Shown here one piece after another: positions 8,582 to 17,554 of a stretch of DNA of 64,000 nucleotides. Location: contig NZ_JAGEVG010000010.1 of NCBI RefSeq assembly GCF_017581925.1, positions 62,001 through 126,000 on the forward strand, written 5' to 3'. Made by a program: the position numbers and the translations under genes. Source of the DNA: Gelidibacter pelagius. Lineage in GTDB: Bacteria; Bacteroidota; Bacteroidia; Flavobacteriales; Flavobacteriaceae. Positions within the stretch are counted from its first letter, which is position 1, and every line of letters begins with the position of its first letter. The notes under the pieces were generated by a model that was not told where the DNA came from, made no database searches, and worked only from the letters and a program-made list of their open reading frames with translations.

Positions 8582-9877
8582 TTATTGTTTTTTCTTCTTT
8601 TGATTATAAATAGGTAGCAATTGTGTTGAAACTTCACCAAATCCAATTCTGGTGCCGTCTTTTTCACAATGGCCCCTCATGATGACCGTATCGTAGTCAT
8701 TGATGAATTTACGCTCTGTGCCATCCTTCATTTTTATGGGCTTTTCACCTCTCCAGGTCAATTCCAACATTGAGCCATAGGAATCTTCAGTAGGCCCTGA
8801 AATAGTGCCACTTCCCATCATGTCTCCTGAATTGATAGGACAGCCGTTAATAGTATGGTGTGCCAATTGCTGTGACATATTCCAATACATATACTTAAAA
8901 TTGGATTTGCTCACGATGGTTTCTTTGGCGTCTTTTGGACGTATTGCTACTTCCAAACTGATATCATATCCTTTTTTACCTTTCGATTTTAAATATGGCA
9001 GAAGCGGTTTGATAGGCTTCGGACTTTCCACTTTGAAAGGCTCCAAAGCATCAAGGGTAACGATCCATGGAGACATGGATGATGCAAAACTTTTTGCCAA
9101 GAATGGTCCTAATGGTACATATTCCCATTTTTGGATATCTCGCGCAGACCAGTCGTTAAAAAGTACCAGGCCAAAAATATATTCTTCCGCCTCATTGACT
9201 GGGATTGATTCGCCCAAATCGTTGGCATCTGTGGTAATAAAAGCCATTTCCAATTCAAAATCGATCAACTTGGAAGGGCCGAAAACTGGTTCAGAAGCGC
9301 CGTCTGGTAAGGTTTGACCTTGAGGTCTGTTTATAGGAATTCCCGATGGGATAATCGAAGAGCTCCGTCCGTGATAGCCTACTGGAATGTGCAGCCAGTT
9401 TGGCATCAACGCATTTTCAGCACCTCTAAACATAGTCCCTACATTGGTGGCATGCTCAAGGCTCGAATAAAAATCGGTATAATCCCCAACCTGAACCGGT
9501 AATTGCATTTCTATTTCATCCAATCTAAAGCAGACGATTTCTTTATGTTTGAGATTGTTCTTTAATGTGGTGTTATTACTGTCAAAAATCTCAGCGATTC
9601 TATTTCTAACTGAACGCCATGTTTTACGGCCATCGGCAATGAAATCATTTAAGGTGTCCTGAAGAAAAATATCATCAGTCAACGCAATCCCGTCAAAATA
9701 ACCCAATTGATGAAGTGCGCCAAGATCGATGGCTGTGTCACCAATTCGGGTGCCAATCGTTATGATATCATCTCGGGTTAAAAAAACACCAAAAGGAATG
9801 TTTTGTATAGGGAAATCAGAGTTCTTTCCCACGTGAAGCCACGACGTACGATCGGGGTTATTTGCTGATATAGACAT
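8582..9877 (-). CDS. fahA: Fumarylacetoacetase
   Basis: 431 residues from the ATG at 9877 (MSISANNPDRTSWLHV), which matches the usual family start; an ATG 13 codons further upstream gives an unconserved extension. It hydrolyses fumarylacetoacetate to fumarate and acetoacetate, the last step of tyrosine/homogentisate catabolism. Visible: an SH3-like N-terminal domain (about 1-115), then the FAH fold with GYHGRSSSI, metal-binding acidic residues in LIDFELEMAFI, FNDWSARDIQKWEYVPLGPF, and GDMMGSGTISGP. No other homogentisate gene is in the window. Divergent from glyA. Confidence 0.95.
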   Translation of the reverse strand: MSISANNPDRTSWLHVGKNSDFPIQNIPFGVFLTRDDIITIGTRIGDTAIDLGALHQLGYFDGIALTDDIFLQDTLNDFIADGRKTWRSVRNRIAEIFDSNNTTLKNNLKHKEIVCFRLDEIEMQLPVQVGDYTDFYSSLEHATNVGTMFRGAENALMPNWLHIPVGYHGRSSSIIPSGIPINRPQGQTLPDGASEPVFGPSKLIDFELEMAFITTDANDLGESIPVNEAEEYIFGLVLFNDWSARDIQKWEYVPLGPFLAKSFASSMSPWIVTLDALEPFKVESPKPIKPLLPYLKSKGKKGYDISLEVAIRPKDAKETIVSKSNFKYMYWNMSQQLAHHTINGCPINSGDMMGSGTISGPTEDSYGSMLELTWRGEKPIKMKDGTERKFINDYDTVIMRGHCEKDGTRIGFGEVSTQLLPIYNQKKKKQ

Positions 9878-10017
9878 AGTTTTGCTATTAATTTGTTTTA
9901 TATTAAATCTATTCAAACCTACATATTTTTTTTAATTTAAAAAGAAAAAAAGACTTAAAGTTATGTTGTTTTTGAGGAAATCCCAATTCGATTAAATTCA
10001 GATGAATAATTCTTTTT

Positions 10018-10051
10018 TTGACCTAATTAACTATTGTATTTAGTATTTTTG
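10018..10051 (+). promoter_or_regulatory. Predicted glyA promoter
   Basis: TTG at 10018-10020 (inside a TTTTTTTG run) and TATTTTTG at 10044-10051, 23 bp apart, fit the Bacteroidota -33/-7 pattern. The transcript would start about 65 bp before glyA and would include the palindrome at 10080-10105. Confidence 0.5.
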
Positions 10052-10079
10052 GGGAAATGTTTAATTTACAATGTCAAAT

Positions 10080-10105
10080 GAGATTTCCGCCTTCGCGGGA
10101 ATGAC
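10080..10105 (+). repeat. Palindromic intergenic repeat, copy 1
   Basis: ATTTCCGC and GCGGGAAT pair around a CTTC loop, inside GAGATTTCCGCCTTCGCGGG and AATGAC. The same element in reverse orientation is at 15786-15808, where the stem is CCAC/GTGG instead of CCGC/GCGG: a compensatory change. Here it falls in the glyA leader, ending 14 bp before the ATG. Confidence 0.65.
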
Positions 10106-10119
10106 TAAAAATCTAATTT

Positions 10120-11391
10120 ATGCAACGTGACCAACAAATATTTGAGCTTATAGAAGCTGAAAAAGAAAGACAATTAAACGGTTTAGAGCTTATTGCTTCA
10201 GAGAACTTTGTGAGCAATCAGGTAATGGAAGCCGCCGGATCGGTGTTAACCAATAAATACGCCGAGGGCTATCCTGGAAAGCGCTATTATGGTGGTTGTG
10301 AAATCGTAGATGAGGTGGAGCAATTGGCCATAGATCGTGCCAAGGCGCTATTTGGAGCTGATTATGCCAACGTGCAACCGCACTCTGGAAGTCAGGCAAA
10401 TACCGCAGTTTATTCTATGTGCTTAAAGCCCGGAGATAAAATTCTTGGTTTTGATCTGTCGCATGGTGGCCATTTAACTCATGGGTCTCCAGTGAATTTT
10501 TCGGGAAAACTTTATGATCCTTCTTTTTATGGAGTGGATAAAGCTACTGGATTGATTGATTATAATCATTTGGAAGATACGGCCAAAAAGGAAAAACCAA
10601 AGATGATTATTGCCGGTGCATCAGCCTATTCGCGAGATATGGATTTTAAAGCTTTCAGACAGGTTGCTGACCAAGTTGGTGCTGTTTTGATGGCAGATAT
10701 TGCACATCCTGCGGGTTTAATTGCAAAGGGTATTTTGAATGACCCAATGCCACATTGTCATATTGTGACCACAACCACGCATAAAACCTTGAGAGGTCCA
10801 AGAGGAGGGATGATCATGATGGGAGCGGATTTTGAAAACCCATTCGGAATGAAAACTCCAAAAGGTAACTTAAGAATGATGTCTTCTTTATTGGATTCTG
10901 GAGTTTTCCCAGGAAACCAAGGAGGTCCATTGGAACACATTATTGCGGCTAAGGCTATTGCATTTGGAGAGGCTTTGACCGATGATTTTATGCAGTATAT
11001 GTTGCAGGTCAAGAAAAATGCCGCTGCTATGGCAAAAGCTTTTGTAGCTAAGGATTATCATATTATTTCTGGTGGAACGGACAATCATATGATGTTAATT
11101 GATCTGAGAAATAAAAATTTAACCGGTAAAGTTGCTGAAGAAGCCTTGACGAAAGCCGATATTACGGTGAATAAAAACATGGTGCCTTTTGACGATAAAT
11201 CGCCATTTGTAACCTCAGGTATCCGTATTGGAACTGCTGCAGTGACTACCAGAGGCCTGAAAGAAGCTGATATGTCAACCATTGTTGATTTGATCGATGA
11301 GGTCTTAAGTAACCACGATGATGAAGGTAAGTTGAATGCTGTAGCCGAAAAGGTGAATGCAATGATGAAAGGGAAGCCTTTGTTTTCGTAG
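10120..11391 (+). CDS. glyA: Serine hydroxymethyltransferase
   Basis: 423 residues. A PLP enzyme that interconverts serine plus tetrahydrofolate and glycine plus methylene-tetrahydrofolate, supplying one-carbon units. Landmarks: LIASENFVS near the N-terminus, [38 protein letters not shown], and the PLP-binding Lys in [15 protein letters not shown]. Everything expected is present. A palindromic repeat occupies the leader and a strong hairpin follows the stop. Confidence 0.97.
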   Translation: MQRDQQIFELIEAEKERQLNGLELIASENFVSNQVMEAAGSVLTNKYAEGYPGKRYYGGCEIVDEVEQLAIDRAKALFGADYANVQPHSGSQANTAVYSMCLKPGDKILGFDLSHGGHLTHGSPVNFSGKLYDPSFYGVDKATGLIDYNHLEDTAKKEKPKMIIAGASAYSRDMDFKAFRQVADQVGAVLMADIAHPAGLIAKGILNDPMPHCHIVTTTTHKTLRGPRGGMIMMGADFENPFGMKTPKGNLRMMSSLLDSGVFPGNQGGPLEHIIAAKAIAFGEALTDDFMQYMLQVKKNAAAMAKAFVAKDYHIISGGTDNHMMLIDLRNKNLTGKVAEEALTKADITVNKNMVPFDDKSPFVTSGIRIGTAAVTTRGLKEADMSTIVDLIDEVLSNHDDEGKLNAVAEKVNAMMKGKPLFS

Positions 11392-11419
11392 TTAACGTCA
11401 AACTTATATCTACCAAACC

Positions 11420-11459
11420 AGACCTCACAGGTTTCAAAAACCTGTGAGGTCTTCCTTTT
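11420..11459 (+). terminator. Terminator of glyA
   Basis: AGACCTCACAGGTTT (11420-11434) and AAACCTGTGAGGTCT (11438-11452) form a perfect 15-bp stem with a 3-nt loop, followed by TCCTTTT. Related hairpins with the same AGACCT start occur at 49530 and 53294. Confidence 0.75.
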
Positions 11460-11481
11460 CCTGCTATTTGAAAATCATTGA

Positions 11482-13044
11482 TTATTCTTCAAAAACCACA
11501 TGTTGATAAGCGCCCAAATCAGGAGCAGCGGTCCGTGATACGTTTAAAATATCAAACGGCACTGAATTTGAAAGCGGATTATTCCCAATAACGTTAATGG
11601 CCGCGGATTCTTGTCCGATAATCAACTTATTTTTGGACGTATCCATAAAGTCAGGTTCTTGGTTGAATACGATATTTTCATATAAGGCTAAATTGTCAAA
11701 ATCATAGTTTGGATCGGATCCAAATTTGTCATTCGGATCATTAAACCTGATCAGACAATTGGTAAATTTAAAATTGAAAGCAGCACCTTCCTCTTCCTCC
11801 ACAAGAAACTCCGGATTGTCATTTCCATAAATAATACAATTGTTAAAATTGGCTGCGGACAAGGCATTGGTAACGACAGTGTCGTCTTCCAAAATCAAGA
11901 AATTGTTGAGATATAGTGCAGGAAATTGCCTAAAACTACTGGACCAATAATTGGCAATGGTGCAATGGGTAAAGTTATATGTGCCTCCATAGGTGCCCGC
12001 AAAAGCAGATTGCCCCGCATTGTTCAATACAAGGTTTTCTGCCGTAATGGAAGTGGCACGTCCTAAAATCCCGAAGTTACTTGAATTATATATTTTGGAA
12101 TTTTTGATCGTTAATTTTGGAATGGCAGCGGTGGGGTTGTTCTCGGCCAAAATACCAATGGTGGCATTTTTAATCGTTGCAAAATTGATTTCATTTTCCT
12201 TACTGCCTTGAAATAACCAGATGGTGCCCCATTGTCCTGGAATATTATCAAACAAAGGCTCTAATCTATCGCTTTCAAAAATGACCTCGTTGGCCATTGT
12301 AGTTTGATCGGGACTGAATTGTCCATTGACTTTTAAAGAAGCGTTATTGGTCACCAATAAACCGGAATTCGCATGGAAGTGCACACGCGAGCCAGCTTCG
12401 ATTGTTAAGGTTTTGTTTTCGCCAACTGCCGCATAGCCATAAATCACATAAGGCTTATCTTTTGTAAAAGTCAACTCGGCATCGGTTAAGAACCGTCCTT
12501 GAACGTTGGTCTCATCATCATTACCATCGCCATCCACATCAAAGGTCAATGTTTCGACAATCCCCTGAGCATCTCGATTTGGGTAAATAAAAACAGCGTC
12601 TTTGACCAAGGTCACCAAATCCACTTTTTGAAAGTTGGATCCGCTGTCAAATTCGATGGCATCGGTATATAAAAATTGGTTATTGGCAGTACCAACACTT
12701 TGGATATCAAAAGTAGTCTCTATAAAAATATACATACTGTCCTTTGCCAAAATTTCTACATTCTGAAATTCTTTTCCAGCAATACCATCAACGTTGAGTC
12801 GGTAGTTGGATGCTTGGCCTTGACCTAGGCGCAGGGTAGGGATGGAGATGTCTTTGTTGCTGCGGTTATAGACTTTCAAATTATAAGTACTTGATCCAAT
12901 ATTGGAAAATACCGTATCTAAATAGACTGTATCTTTTGAAAAGGTCAAAGCACCATTACTTGGTTCGAAATCGAAATCTTTTCGGCATGAACTCCATAAG
13001 ATCAAAGTAGAAATAGTAAGAATAAAATAAAAGCTTCTTTTCAT
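11482..13044 (-). CDS. Lipoprotein with right-handed beta-helix repeats
   Basis: 520 residues from the ATG at 13044; four codons upstream there is another ATG, but MKRSFYFILTISTLILWSSC is the better lipoprotein signal. After an Ig-like or HYDIN-like region (DTVYLDTVFSNIGSSTYNLKVYN, about residues 35-160) come repeated beta-rung segments (TLTIEAGSRVHFH, INFATIKNATIGILAEN, KLTIKNSKIYNSSNFGIL, FTHCTIANYW, FNNCIIYGN, FTNCLIRFN), typical of a parallel beta-helix. The C-terminus DLGAYQ is common in choice-of-anchor Q type proteins. Probably exposed on the cell surface or in the periplasm, perhaps binding or cleaving glycans; no catalytic motif is identifiable. Confidence 0.8.
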   Translation of the reverse strand: MKRSFYFILTISTLILWSSCRKDFDFEPSNGALTFSKDTVYLDTVFSNIGSSTYNLKVYNRSNKDISIPTLRLGQGQASNYRLNVDGIAGKEFQNVEILAKDSMYIFIETTFDIQSVGTANNQFLYTDAIEFDSGSNFQKVDLVTLVKDAVFIYPNRDAQGIVETLTFDVDGDGNDDETNVQGRFLTDAELTFTKDKPYVIYGYAAVGENKTLTIEAGSRVHFHANSGLLVTNNASLKVNGQFSPDQTTMANEVIFESDRLEPLFDNIPGQWGTIWLFQGSKENEINFATIKNATIGILAENNPTAAIPKLTIKNSKIYNSSNFGILGRATSITAENLVLNNAGQSAFAGTYGGTYNFTHCTIANYWSSSFRQFPALYLNNFLILEDDTVVTNALSAANFNNCIIYGNDNPEFLVEEEEGAAFNFKFTNCLIRFNDPNDKFGSDPNYDFDNLALYENIVFNQEPDFMDTSKNKLIIGQESAAINVIGNNPLSNSVPFDILNVSRTAAPDLGAYQHVVFEE

Positions 13045-13195
13045 TATCGTTATCAATTCATATTGAAATTCAAAAATATGACTTTTGAAATTATGAATTC
13101 ATAAGAACCACTTATTTAATTCCCACCTGTTGTTTTAATTAGTGAAACTCAATTTTTAAAAATTCCGCAGCAATGCATTAAAAATTGATAGTTGT

Positions 13196-13265
13196 CCCGA
13201 TAGCTCTCGGGGTACTCCCGCTGAAAAGTGGAATCTTCAAGTTTAATATCCCGAGGTTCTTGATT
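13196..13265 (+). repeat. Probable 3' fragment of the dispersed repeat, with a CCCGA/TCGGG hairpin
   Basis: Starts with the hairpin CCCGATAGCTCTCGGG (13196-13211), and ends with CCCGAGGTTCTTGATT (13250-13265), which matches the end of copy A (CCCGAGGATCTTGATT) at 14 of 16 positions. The last base is the first base of the neighbouring gene's stop codon. The middle does not align convincingly. Confidence 0.4.
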
Positions 13266-14011
13266 CATTGTTTTTGACTTTCCTTTAAAATCTCCCGAAA
13301 CTCTTCACTATATTCCAAGAACTTATCAACGAGATAAATTCTATTTTTCGATTGTAAAAGAGAAGATGACATTTCTTTGGATTCGCAATAGGCAAAATAG
13401 AGGTGTTTATAATCTTTTGTGATGTTCAAATTCAATACTAAAAATTGGTCATTGAAGAATTTATCTGATTTGAATAACGTATCAAAATCGTCTGAGGTAA
13501 TGGTGGTTTCGACTGTTTCAAATTCTCTAGGTGTTTTTCTTTTGAAAAGCTTTATAATACTTTCTCCAATAGCCATGAGGTCTAAAGGACCTGTATTTGG
13601 TTTTTTATATTTATAACCATGTTTTTTGATGTCATTTTGAAACTGTTGGTTAAGTGTTTTACTTGCCGTTTCTTCATTCATCTCTTTAGAAGTGATAGCA
13701 CCTTGGATCTCTACTTCATCCAGTTCATTCACCATCTTTCTGAGTTCAAATACTGGTGTGTCCATAAGGTGCGATTCAGTTACCATGAGTTGATTGGTAT
13801 GATGAAACAGGGAACTAAAAATCAGGGTGTCGTTGATTTGTGCGTAAATTTTAAAATTACCGTTACCATCAGTCGAAGTGATGCTTTTTGAGGTGATATT
13901 CATGATTTTAGCTCCGGAAATTGGAGCTTCAGCATCATAAAGTGTTCCAGTAATGTTCTGGGATAACATCATTGTGGACCAAAGACAGAAGAGGATGGTA
14001 ATTTTAGTCAC
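13265..14011 (-). CDS. Secreted protein with carboxypeptidase-like regulatory domain
   Basis: 248 residues. The N-terminus MTKITILFCLWSTMMLSQ is a Sec signal. Residues about 20-95 (ITGTLYDAEAPISGAKIMN, STDGNGNFKIYAQINDTLIFSS) form a CarboxypepD_reg-like Ig fold, the same module found at the N-terminus of TonB-dependent receptors. The rest is mostly helical and ends in a charged helix. Such free-standing proteins are common in Flavobacteriaceae; their role is unknown. It lies upstream of the beta-helix lipoprotein on the same strand with a 220-bp gap. Confidence 0.75.
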   Translation of the reverse strand: MTKITILFCLWSTMMLSQNITGTLYDAEAPISGAKIMNITSKSITSTDGNGNFKIYAQINDTLIFSSLFHHTNQLMVTESHLMDTPVFELRKMVNELDEVEIQGAITSKEMNEETASKTLNQQFQNDIKKHGYKYKKPNTGPLDLMAIGESIIKLFKRKTPREFETVETTITSDDFDTLFKSDKFFNDQFLVLNLNITKDYKHLYFAYCESKEMSSSLLQSKNRIYLVDKFLEYSEEFREILKESQKQ

Positions 14012-14103
14012 TAAGCAAAGAGATTGATTACCATCAAATTAAACCATTATAGTTTCTTAAAAGTGAGGCGTTAAGAGACTTTAACAATCATTTTAACCTT
14101 AAT

Positions 14104-14493
14104 TTAACTAAACAGGGTTCTAATCTCTTCAGTAATTCGTGCGGGTTTCATGTTTTCTTGGGAGACCAGACACCACTTGGTTTCAGAAGAGGCTAACAGC
14201 TTGTCAGTGTTTTTATTATAAATCTCAACCATCCGAACGCAAGTGACGCCACCTGATTCTTTGATGTAGGTTTTAAGCTTGAGTACATCACCTAAAACAG
14301 CTGGGTTTTTGTATTCAATGGTATGTTTAAGAAGGATCCAGAAATAATCCGATAGTATTTTTTCCGTTGCTTTTGTGTGCCAATGCTCTTCTGCAACATC
14401 TTGCACCCACTGTACATAACGGACATTATTGACGTGGTTGAGGTTGTCCAAATCGTCTTGGGTTACAATGATGTATATTTCGAAGGTTTGCAT
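14104..14493 (-). CDS. Acyl-CoA thioesterase, 4HBT/YbgC-like hotdog fold
   Basis: 129 residues, the standard length. LDNLNHVNNVRYVQWVQDVAEEHW carries the conserved Asp/His/Asn of the 4-hydroxybenzoyl-CoA thioesterase family (usually D-x-x-x-H-V/M-N), followed by the strand-rich core (TIEYKNPAVLGDVLKLKTYI, TCVRMVEIYNKNT, SETKWCLVS). It hydrolyses acyl-CoA thioesters in the cytoplasm; the acyl chain cannot be told from sequence. It lies 65 bp downstream of the glutaminyl cyclase gene on the same strand. Confidence 0.9.
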   Translation of the reverse strand: MQTFEIYIIVTQDDLDNLNHVNNVRYVQWVQDVAEEHWHTKATEKILSDYFWILLKHTIEYKNPAVLGDVLKLKTYIKESGGVTCVRMVEIYNKNTDKLLASSETKWCLVSQENMKPARITEEIRTLFS

Positions 14494-14558
14494 AAATGTT
14501 GTTTTAGATTGTTTGGAACATCCTAATCGTTTTTTTTTTTGGCTTTCGAATGAGGTCT

Positions 14559-15593
14559 TTATTTAACAAAAACTTCCACTTCAAATAGTTTGTCCCACTC
14601 TTTCCCTGTAACAAAAATGGTTTTGGTGTCTGGATTATAAGCAATGCCATTTAAGACATCTAAAGTTTGATGTTGTTTAACCAGTTTTTGAAGCGGTGAA
14701 AAGTCGATTACACCCTCAACCGCACCATTTTCAGGGTCGATGATCAAAACACCGTTGCGTTGGTAAATATTGGCGTAGATTTTCCCTTCTATATATTCCA
14801 ATTCATTCAAACTATCAATTTTACCTGTATTGGTGTATATTTGGATATAATTATCTTCAGCAAGTGTTTCTGGATTGAGCTTCCATATTTTATTGGTGCC
14901 ATCGGTTTTATAGATCACCTTTCCGTCGTTGCATAAGCCCCATCCTTCTTTGCTTTTTCCGTAATTGAAACTGCCGGTTTTTTCAAATGTATCAATACTA
15001 TATATAAATCCAATATTTTCTTTCCAAGTGAGTTGGTAAATATTATCGTTCATTATAGTAAGTCCTTCTCCAAAGTATTGATTGCCTAAATTGATATTCT
15101 TAAGAACTCCACCCGTTTTATAATCTACTTTTCTAAGTTTGGATTTTCCGTATTGTCCAGTGCTTTCATATAAAACGCCATCATGAAATTCCAAGCCTTG
15201 CGTGTAGGAGGTGATATCATGCGGATATTCATTCAGAATTTTATAGCTGTAAATTTTTGGGGCAACATTGTTTAAAATAGTCAAGTTGGTGGACGTCTCT
15301 TCAGTAGTTTCACCATAAGTGACTTTTGCTGTGATAATGTGCACGCCAAGGGTTAAATTCGTAACCTTGAAGTTTTCTTCGATCGGAGTTGCATCAATTT
15401 TGTAGTTTATATTAGTGATCGTTTTGTTTTTTGGGTTTTCTATGGTCAGTTTAATGGTTTCGCCAAGTGCTGTCGTATTGTTTTTAGCGTCAGTTGTGAT
15501 GGAAAAACTACTTTTTTTACCATTCGGATTGTCACCACAAGTCCATAGAAAAAGACTTAAAACAATGATTATGAAAAGTTTAGTTGAAGACAT
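14559..15593 (-). CDS. Glutaminyl-peptide cyclotransferase (plant-type), lipoprotein
   Basis: 344 residues. The signal MSSTKLFIIIVLSLFLWTC has a lipobox Cys (TCGDNPNGK follows). An Ig-like segment (about 30-105, ITNINYKIDATPIEENF) precedes a five-bladed beta-propeller of the Glu_cyclase_2 family: HDITSYTQGLEFHDGVLYESTG, YFGEGLTIMNDNIYQLTWKE, GKSKEGWGLCNDGK and LNGIAYNPDTKTIFVTGKEWDKLFEV. Enzymes of this family cyclise N-terminal Gln to pyroglutamate. It should act in the periplasm, perhaps blocking the N-termini of exported proteins. Confidence 0.9.
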   Translation of the reverse strand: MSSTKLFIIIVLSLFLWTCGDNPNGKKSSFSITTDAKNNTTALGETIKLTIENPKNKTITNINYKIDATPIEENFKVTNLTLGVHIITAKVTYGETTEETSTNLTILNNVAPKIYSYKILNEYPHDITSYTQGLEFHDGVLYESTGQYGKSKLRKVDYKTGGVLKNINLGNQYFGEGLTIMNDNIYQLTWKENIGFIYSIDTFEKTGSFNYGKSKEGWGLCNDGKVIYKTDGTNKIWKLNPETLAEDNYIQIYTNTGKIDSLNELEYIEGKIYANIYQRNGVLIIDPENGAVEGVIDFSPLQKLVKQHQTLDVLNGIAYNPDTKTIFVTGKEWDKLFEVEVFVK

Positions 15594-15647
15594 ATTGATG
15601 ATATATTTTTGGGCAAGGTATTTAAATAAATTCAGTTTTGAAAATCA

Positions 15648-15677
15648 TTGCAAAAGTAGTAAAAGTTTGTATCTTTG
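15648..15677 (+). promoter_or_regulatory. Promoter of the SRP RNA gene
   Basis: TTG at 15648-15650 and TATCTTTG at 15670-15677, with a 19-bp spacer, are an excellent Bacteroidota promoter. The RNA would start 5-6 bp later, at the conserved GGCAAG. Confidence 0.8.
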
Positions 15678-15681
15678 CAGC

Positions 15682-15777
15682 TGGCAAGTCCTACACAACC
15701 AGCTCCTGCTGAATCCTCCAGGGCGGGAACGCAGCAAAGGTAAGTGGTCGTAGCGGTGTGATGTAGGTAGCTTGCCT
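15682..15777 (+). ncRNA. ffs: Signal recognition particle RNA (4.5S type)
   Basis: About 96 nt. The ends pair (GGCAAG at 15683-15688 with CTTGCC at 15771-15776). The apical part carries the SRP hallmark: TCCAGGGCGGGAACGCAGCA, i.e. the C-AGG ... GGGAAC tetraloop ... GCAGCA internal loop that binds the Ffh M domain. The following run of nine T residues, with the closing stem, makes an intrinsic terminator. SRP RNA delivers membrane and exported proteins to FtsY/SecYEG. An ORF on the opposite strand (15632-15817) is a shadow of this RNA. Confidence 0.93.
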
Positions 15778-15785
15778 TTTTTTTT

Positions 15786-15808
15786 ATTCCCACGAAGGTG
15801 GGAATCTC
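15786..15808 (-). repeat. Palindromic intergenic repeat, copy 2
   Basis: ATTCCCAC and GTGGGAAT flank a GAAG loop, followed by CTC. In reverse complement it reads GAGATTCCCACCTTCGTGGG plus AAT, matching the copy at 10080 in 20 of 23 positions; two of the three differences are a paired G-C to A-T change in the stem. It directly follows the ffs terminator. Confidence 0.65.
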
Positions 15809-15883
15809 CAACTTCAACTTCTTACATTCTCATTAGTCACTTCCTTTTCAAATTCAAATTCATTTAAACTTTAGATTATATCG

Positions 15884-15891
15884 TATTTTTG
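15884..15891 (+). promoter_or_regulatory. -7 box for the SDR gene
   Basis: TATTTTTG fits TAnnTTTG and is 38 bp before the ATG at 15930. Confidence 0.5.
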
Positions 15892-15929
15892 AAAAATTAA
15901 GTATTCTTAATTTTAACTAATACGCGAAC

Positions 15930-16733
15930 ATGTCTAAAGTTGTTTTAATTACGGGAGGTTCTTCAGGAATTGGAAAATCCATTGGTGAATTCTTGACCGA
16001 GAAGGGATTCATAGTTTATGGTACCAGCAGAAACCCTAAAGGGTATTCAGACAGTAAATTCAATTTGGTTAGACTGGATGTTTCTGATGTTGATTCAATA
16101 GATGATGCAATTAATACAGTCATAACTCAACGTGGACGTATAGATGTACTGATTAACAATGCCGGCGCGGGAATAACAGGCCCCATTGAGGAAATTCCCG
16201 ATGCCGAAATCCAACGTAATTTTGACACTAATTTCTTCGGTCCCATTCGGGTTATTAAAGCGGTTCTACCACAAATGAGGGTGCAAAAATCCGGTCTGAT
16301 TATCAATATTACTTCTATTGCTGGATATATGGGCTTACCCTATAGAGGGGTTTATAGTGCGAGTAAAGGGGCTTTGGAATTGATAACGGAAGCTTTCCGA
16401 ATGGAAATCAAGGATTTTAATATCCATATGACCAATGTTGCTCCAGGTGATTTTGCTACCAATATTGCTGCGGGTCGTTATCATGCGCCTGTTTTGGAAC
16501 ATTCGCCATACAAAGAAACTTATGGGAACACTTTAGAACTAATGAATGCACATGTAAGCGAAGGGAAGGATCCTCAAATAATGGCAAGTGCAATCCATGA
16601 AATTATCAATACACAAAATCCAAAAGTCCATTACAAAATAGGAGAATTCATGCAAAAGTTTTCAATTGTTTTAAAACGAATTTTGCCTGATAAAGTTTAT
16701 GAGAAAATGTTGATGAAGCATTATAAATTGTAA
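15930..16733 (+). CDS. Short-chain dehydrogenase/reductase
   Basis: 267 residues, classical SDR. NAD(P)-binding TGGSSGIGKS near residue 8, NNAGAG, catalytic Ser in INITSIAGYMG and Tyr/Lys in YSASKGALELITEAFRME. The C-terminal extension (FSIVLKRILPDKVYEKMLMKHY) is basic and amphipathic, as in the SDRs often annotated as oxidoreductases of lipid or retinol-like substrates. The substrate is unknown. It precedes the aldolase gene by 116 bp on the same strand. Confidence 0.9.
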   Translation: MSKVVLITGGSSGIGKSIGEFLTEKGFIVYGTSRNPKGYSDSKFNLVRLDVSDVDSIDDAINTVITQRGRIDVLINNAGAGITGPIEEIPDAEIQRNFDTNFFGPIRVIKAVLPQMRVQKSGLIINITSIAGYMGLPYRGVYSASKGALELITEAFRMEIKDFNIHMTNVAPGDFATNIAAGRYHAPVLEHSPYKETYGNTLELMNAHVSEGKDPQIMASAIHEIINTQNPKVHYKIGEFMQKFSIVLKRILPDKVYEKMLMKHYKL

Positions 16734-16802
16734 GGATTCTCAAGCAGTGATGATGTTGATATGTTTTAATTAAAATTCCATCAACATCTTTGTTATTAAT
16801 CG

Positions 16803-16810
16803 TAACTTTG
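16803..16810 (+). promoter_or_regulatory. -7 box of the aldolase gene
   Basis: TAACTTTG matches TAnnTTTG and lies 39 bp before the ATG at 16850. It is inside an upstream extension of the frame, which supports the later start. Confidence 0.55.
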
Positions 16811-16849
16811 CGCCACGTTAAAACACAACTTATATACATACTATTATTT

Positions 16850-17503
16850 ATGAAATTTTTTATCGATACTGCTAATTTAGAGCAAATTAAGGAAGCCCAA
16901 GACATGGGGATTTTAGATGGTGTCACCACCAATCCGTCGTTGATGGCCAAGGAGGGCATTACAGGGACCGACAATATTATGAAGCATTATGTTAACATTT
17001 GCAATTTGGTAGATGGTGATGTCAGTGCAGAGGTTATTGCTACAGATTTCGAGGGCATGGTAAGAGAAGGAGAAGCTTTGGCTGAACTTCACGATCAGAT
17101 TGTGGTCAAATTACCTATGATCAAAGATGGTGTGAAGGCTTGTAAATACTTTAGTGATAAAGGTATTAAAACCAATATGACTTTGGTGTTTTCTGCAGGT
17201 CAGGCATTATTGGCAGCAAAAGCCGGGGCAACTTATGTGTCTCCTTTTATCGGTCGTTTGGATGATATCTCCACTGACGGATTAAACCTAATTGCTGAAA
17301 TTAGAATGATCTATGACAACTACGATTTTGAAACTGAAATCTTAGCAGCATCTGTACGTCACACCATGCATGTTATTGACTGTGCAAAATTAGGAGCTGA
17401 TGTCATGACCGGACCTTTGAGTTCTATTACTGGATTGTTAAACCATCCTTTAACGGATATTGGCTTGGAGAAATTTTTGTCTGATTACAAAGAAGGAAAC
17501 TAA
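16850..17503 (+). CDS. fsa: Transaldolase-family protein, fructose-6-phosphate aldolase type
   Basis: 217 residues from the ATG at 16850 (MKFFIDTANLEQI); a start 20 codons earlier would place the promoter inside the gene. This is the short TalC/Fsa subfamily of transaldolases. DGVTTNPSLMAKEG, VVKLPM (with the expected Schiff-base Lys) and SPFIGRLDDI are present. Whether it acts as transaldolase or as fructose-6-phosphate aldolase cannot be decided from these motifs; the length and N-terminus favour the short family. Followed by a strong terminator. Confidence 0.9.
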   Translation: MKFFIDTANLEQIKEAQDMGILDGVTTNPSLMAKEGITGTDNIMKHYVNICNLVDGDVSAEVIATDFEGMVREGEALAELHDQIVVKLPMIKDGVKACKYFSDKGIKTNMTLVFSAGQALLAAKAGATYVSPFIGRLDDISTDGLNLIAEIRMIYDNYDFETEILAASVRHTMHVIDCAKLGADVMTGPLSSITGLLNHPLTDIGLEKFLSDYKEGN

Positions 17504-17523
17504 TTCCTTACTATATATTAAAT

Positions 17524-17554
17524 AAAAGAGGCTTCAATAATGAAGCCTTTTTTT
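17524..17554. terminator. Terminator between fsa and the TlpA-like gene
   Basis: AGGCTTCA (17529-17536) and TGAAGCCT (17541-17548) with an ATAA loop, A-rich before and T7 after. The genes on both sides converge on it; the T-run reaches into the 3' end of the minus-strand gene. Confidence 0.85.

Noticed and set aside
8308-8667. 119-codon minus-strand frame
   Set aside because: It runs through the dispersed repeat copy A and into the fahA 3' end in another frame. The peptide has no domain or signal and the composition of translated repeat DNA.
15632-15817. 61-codon minus-strand frame
   Set aside because: It is antisense to the SRP RNA gene and explained by it.
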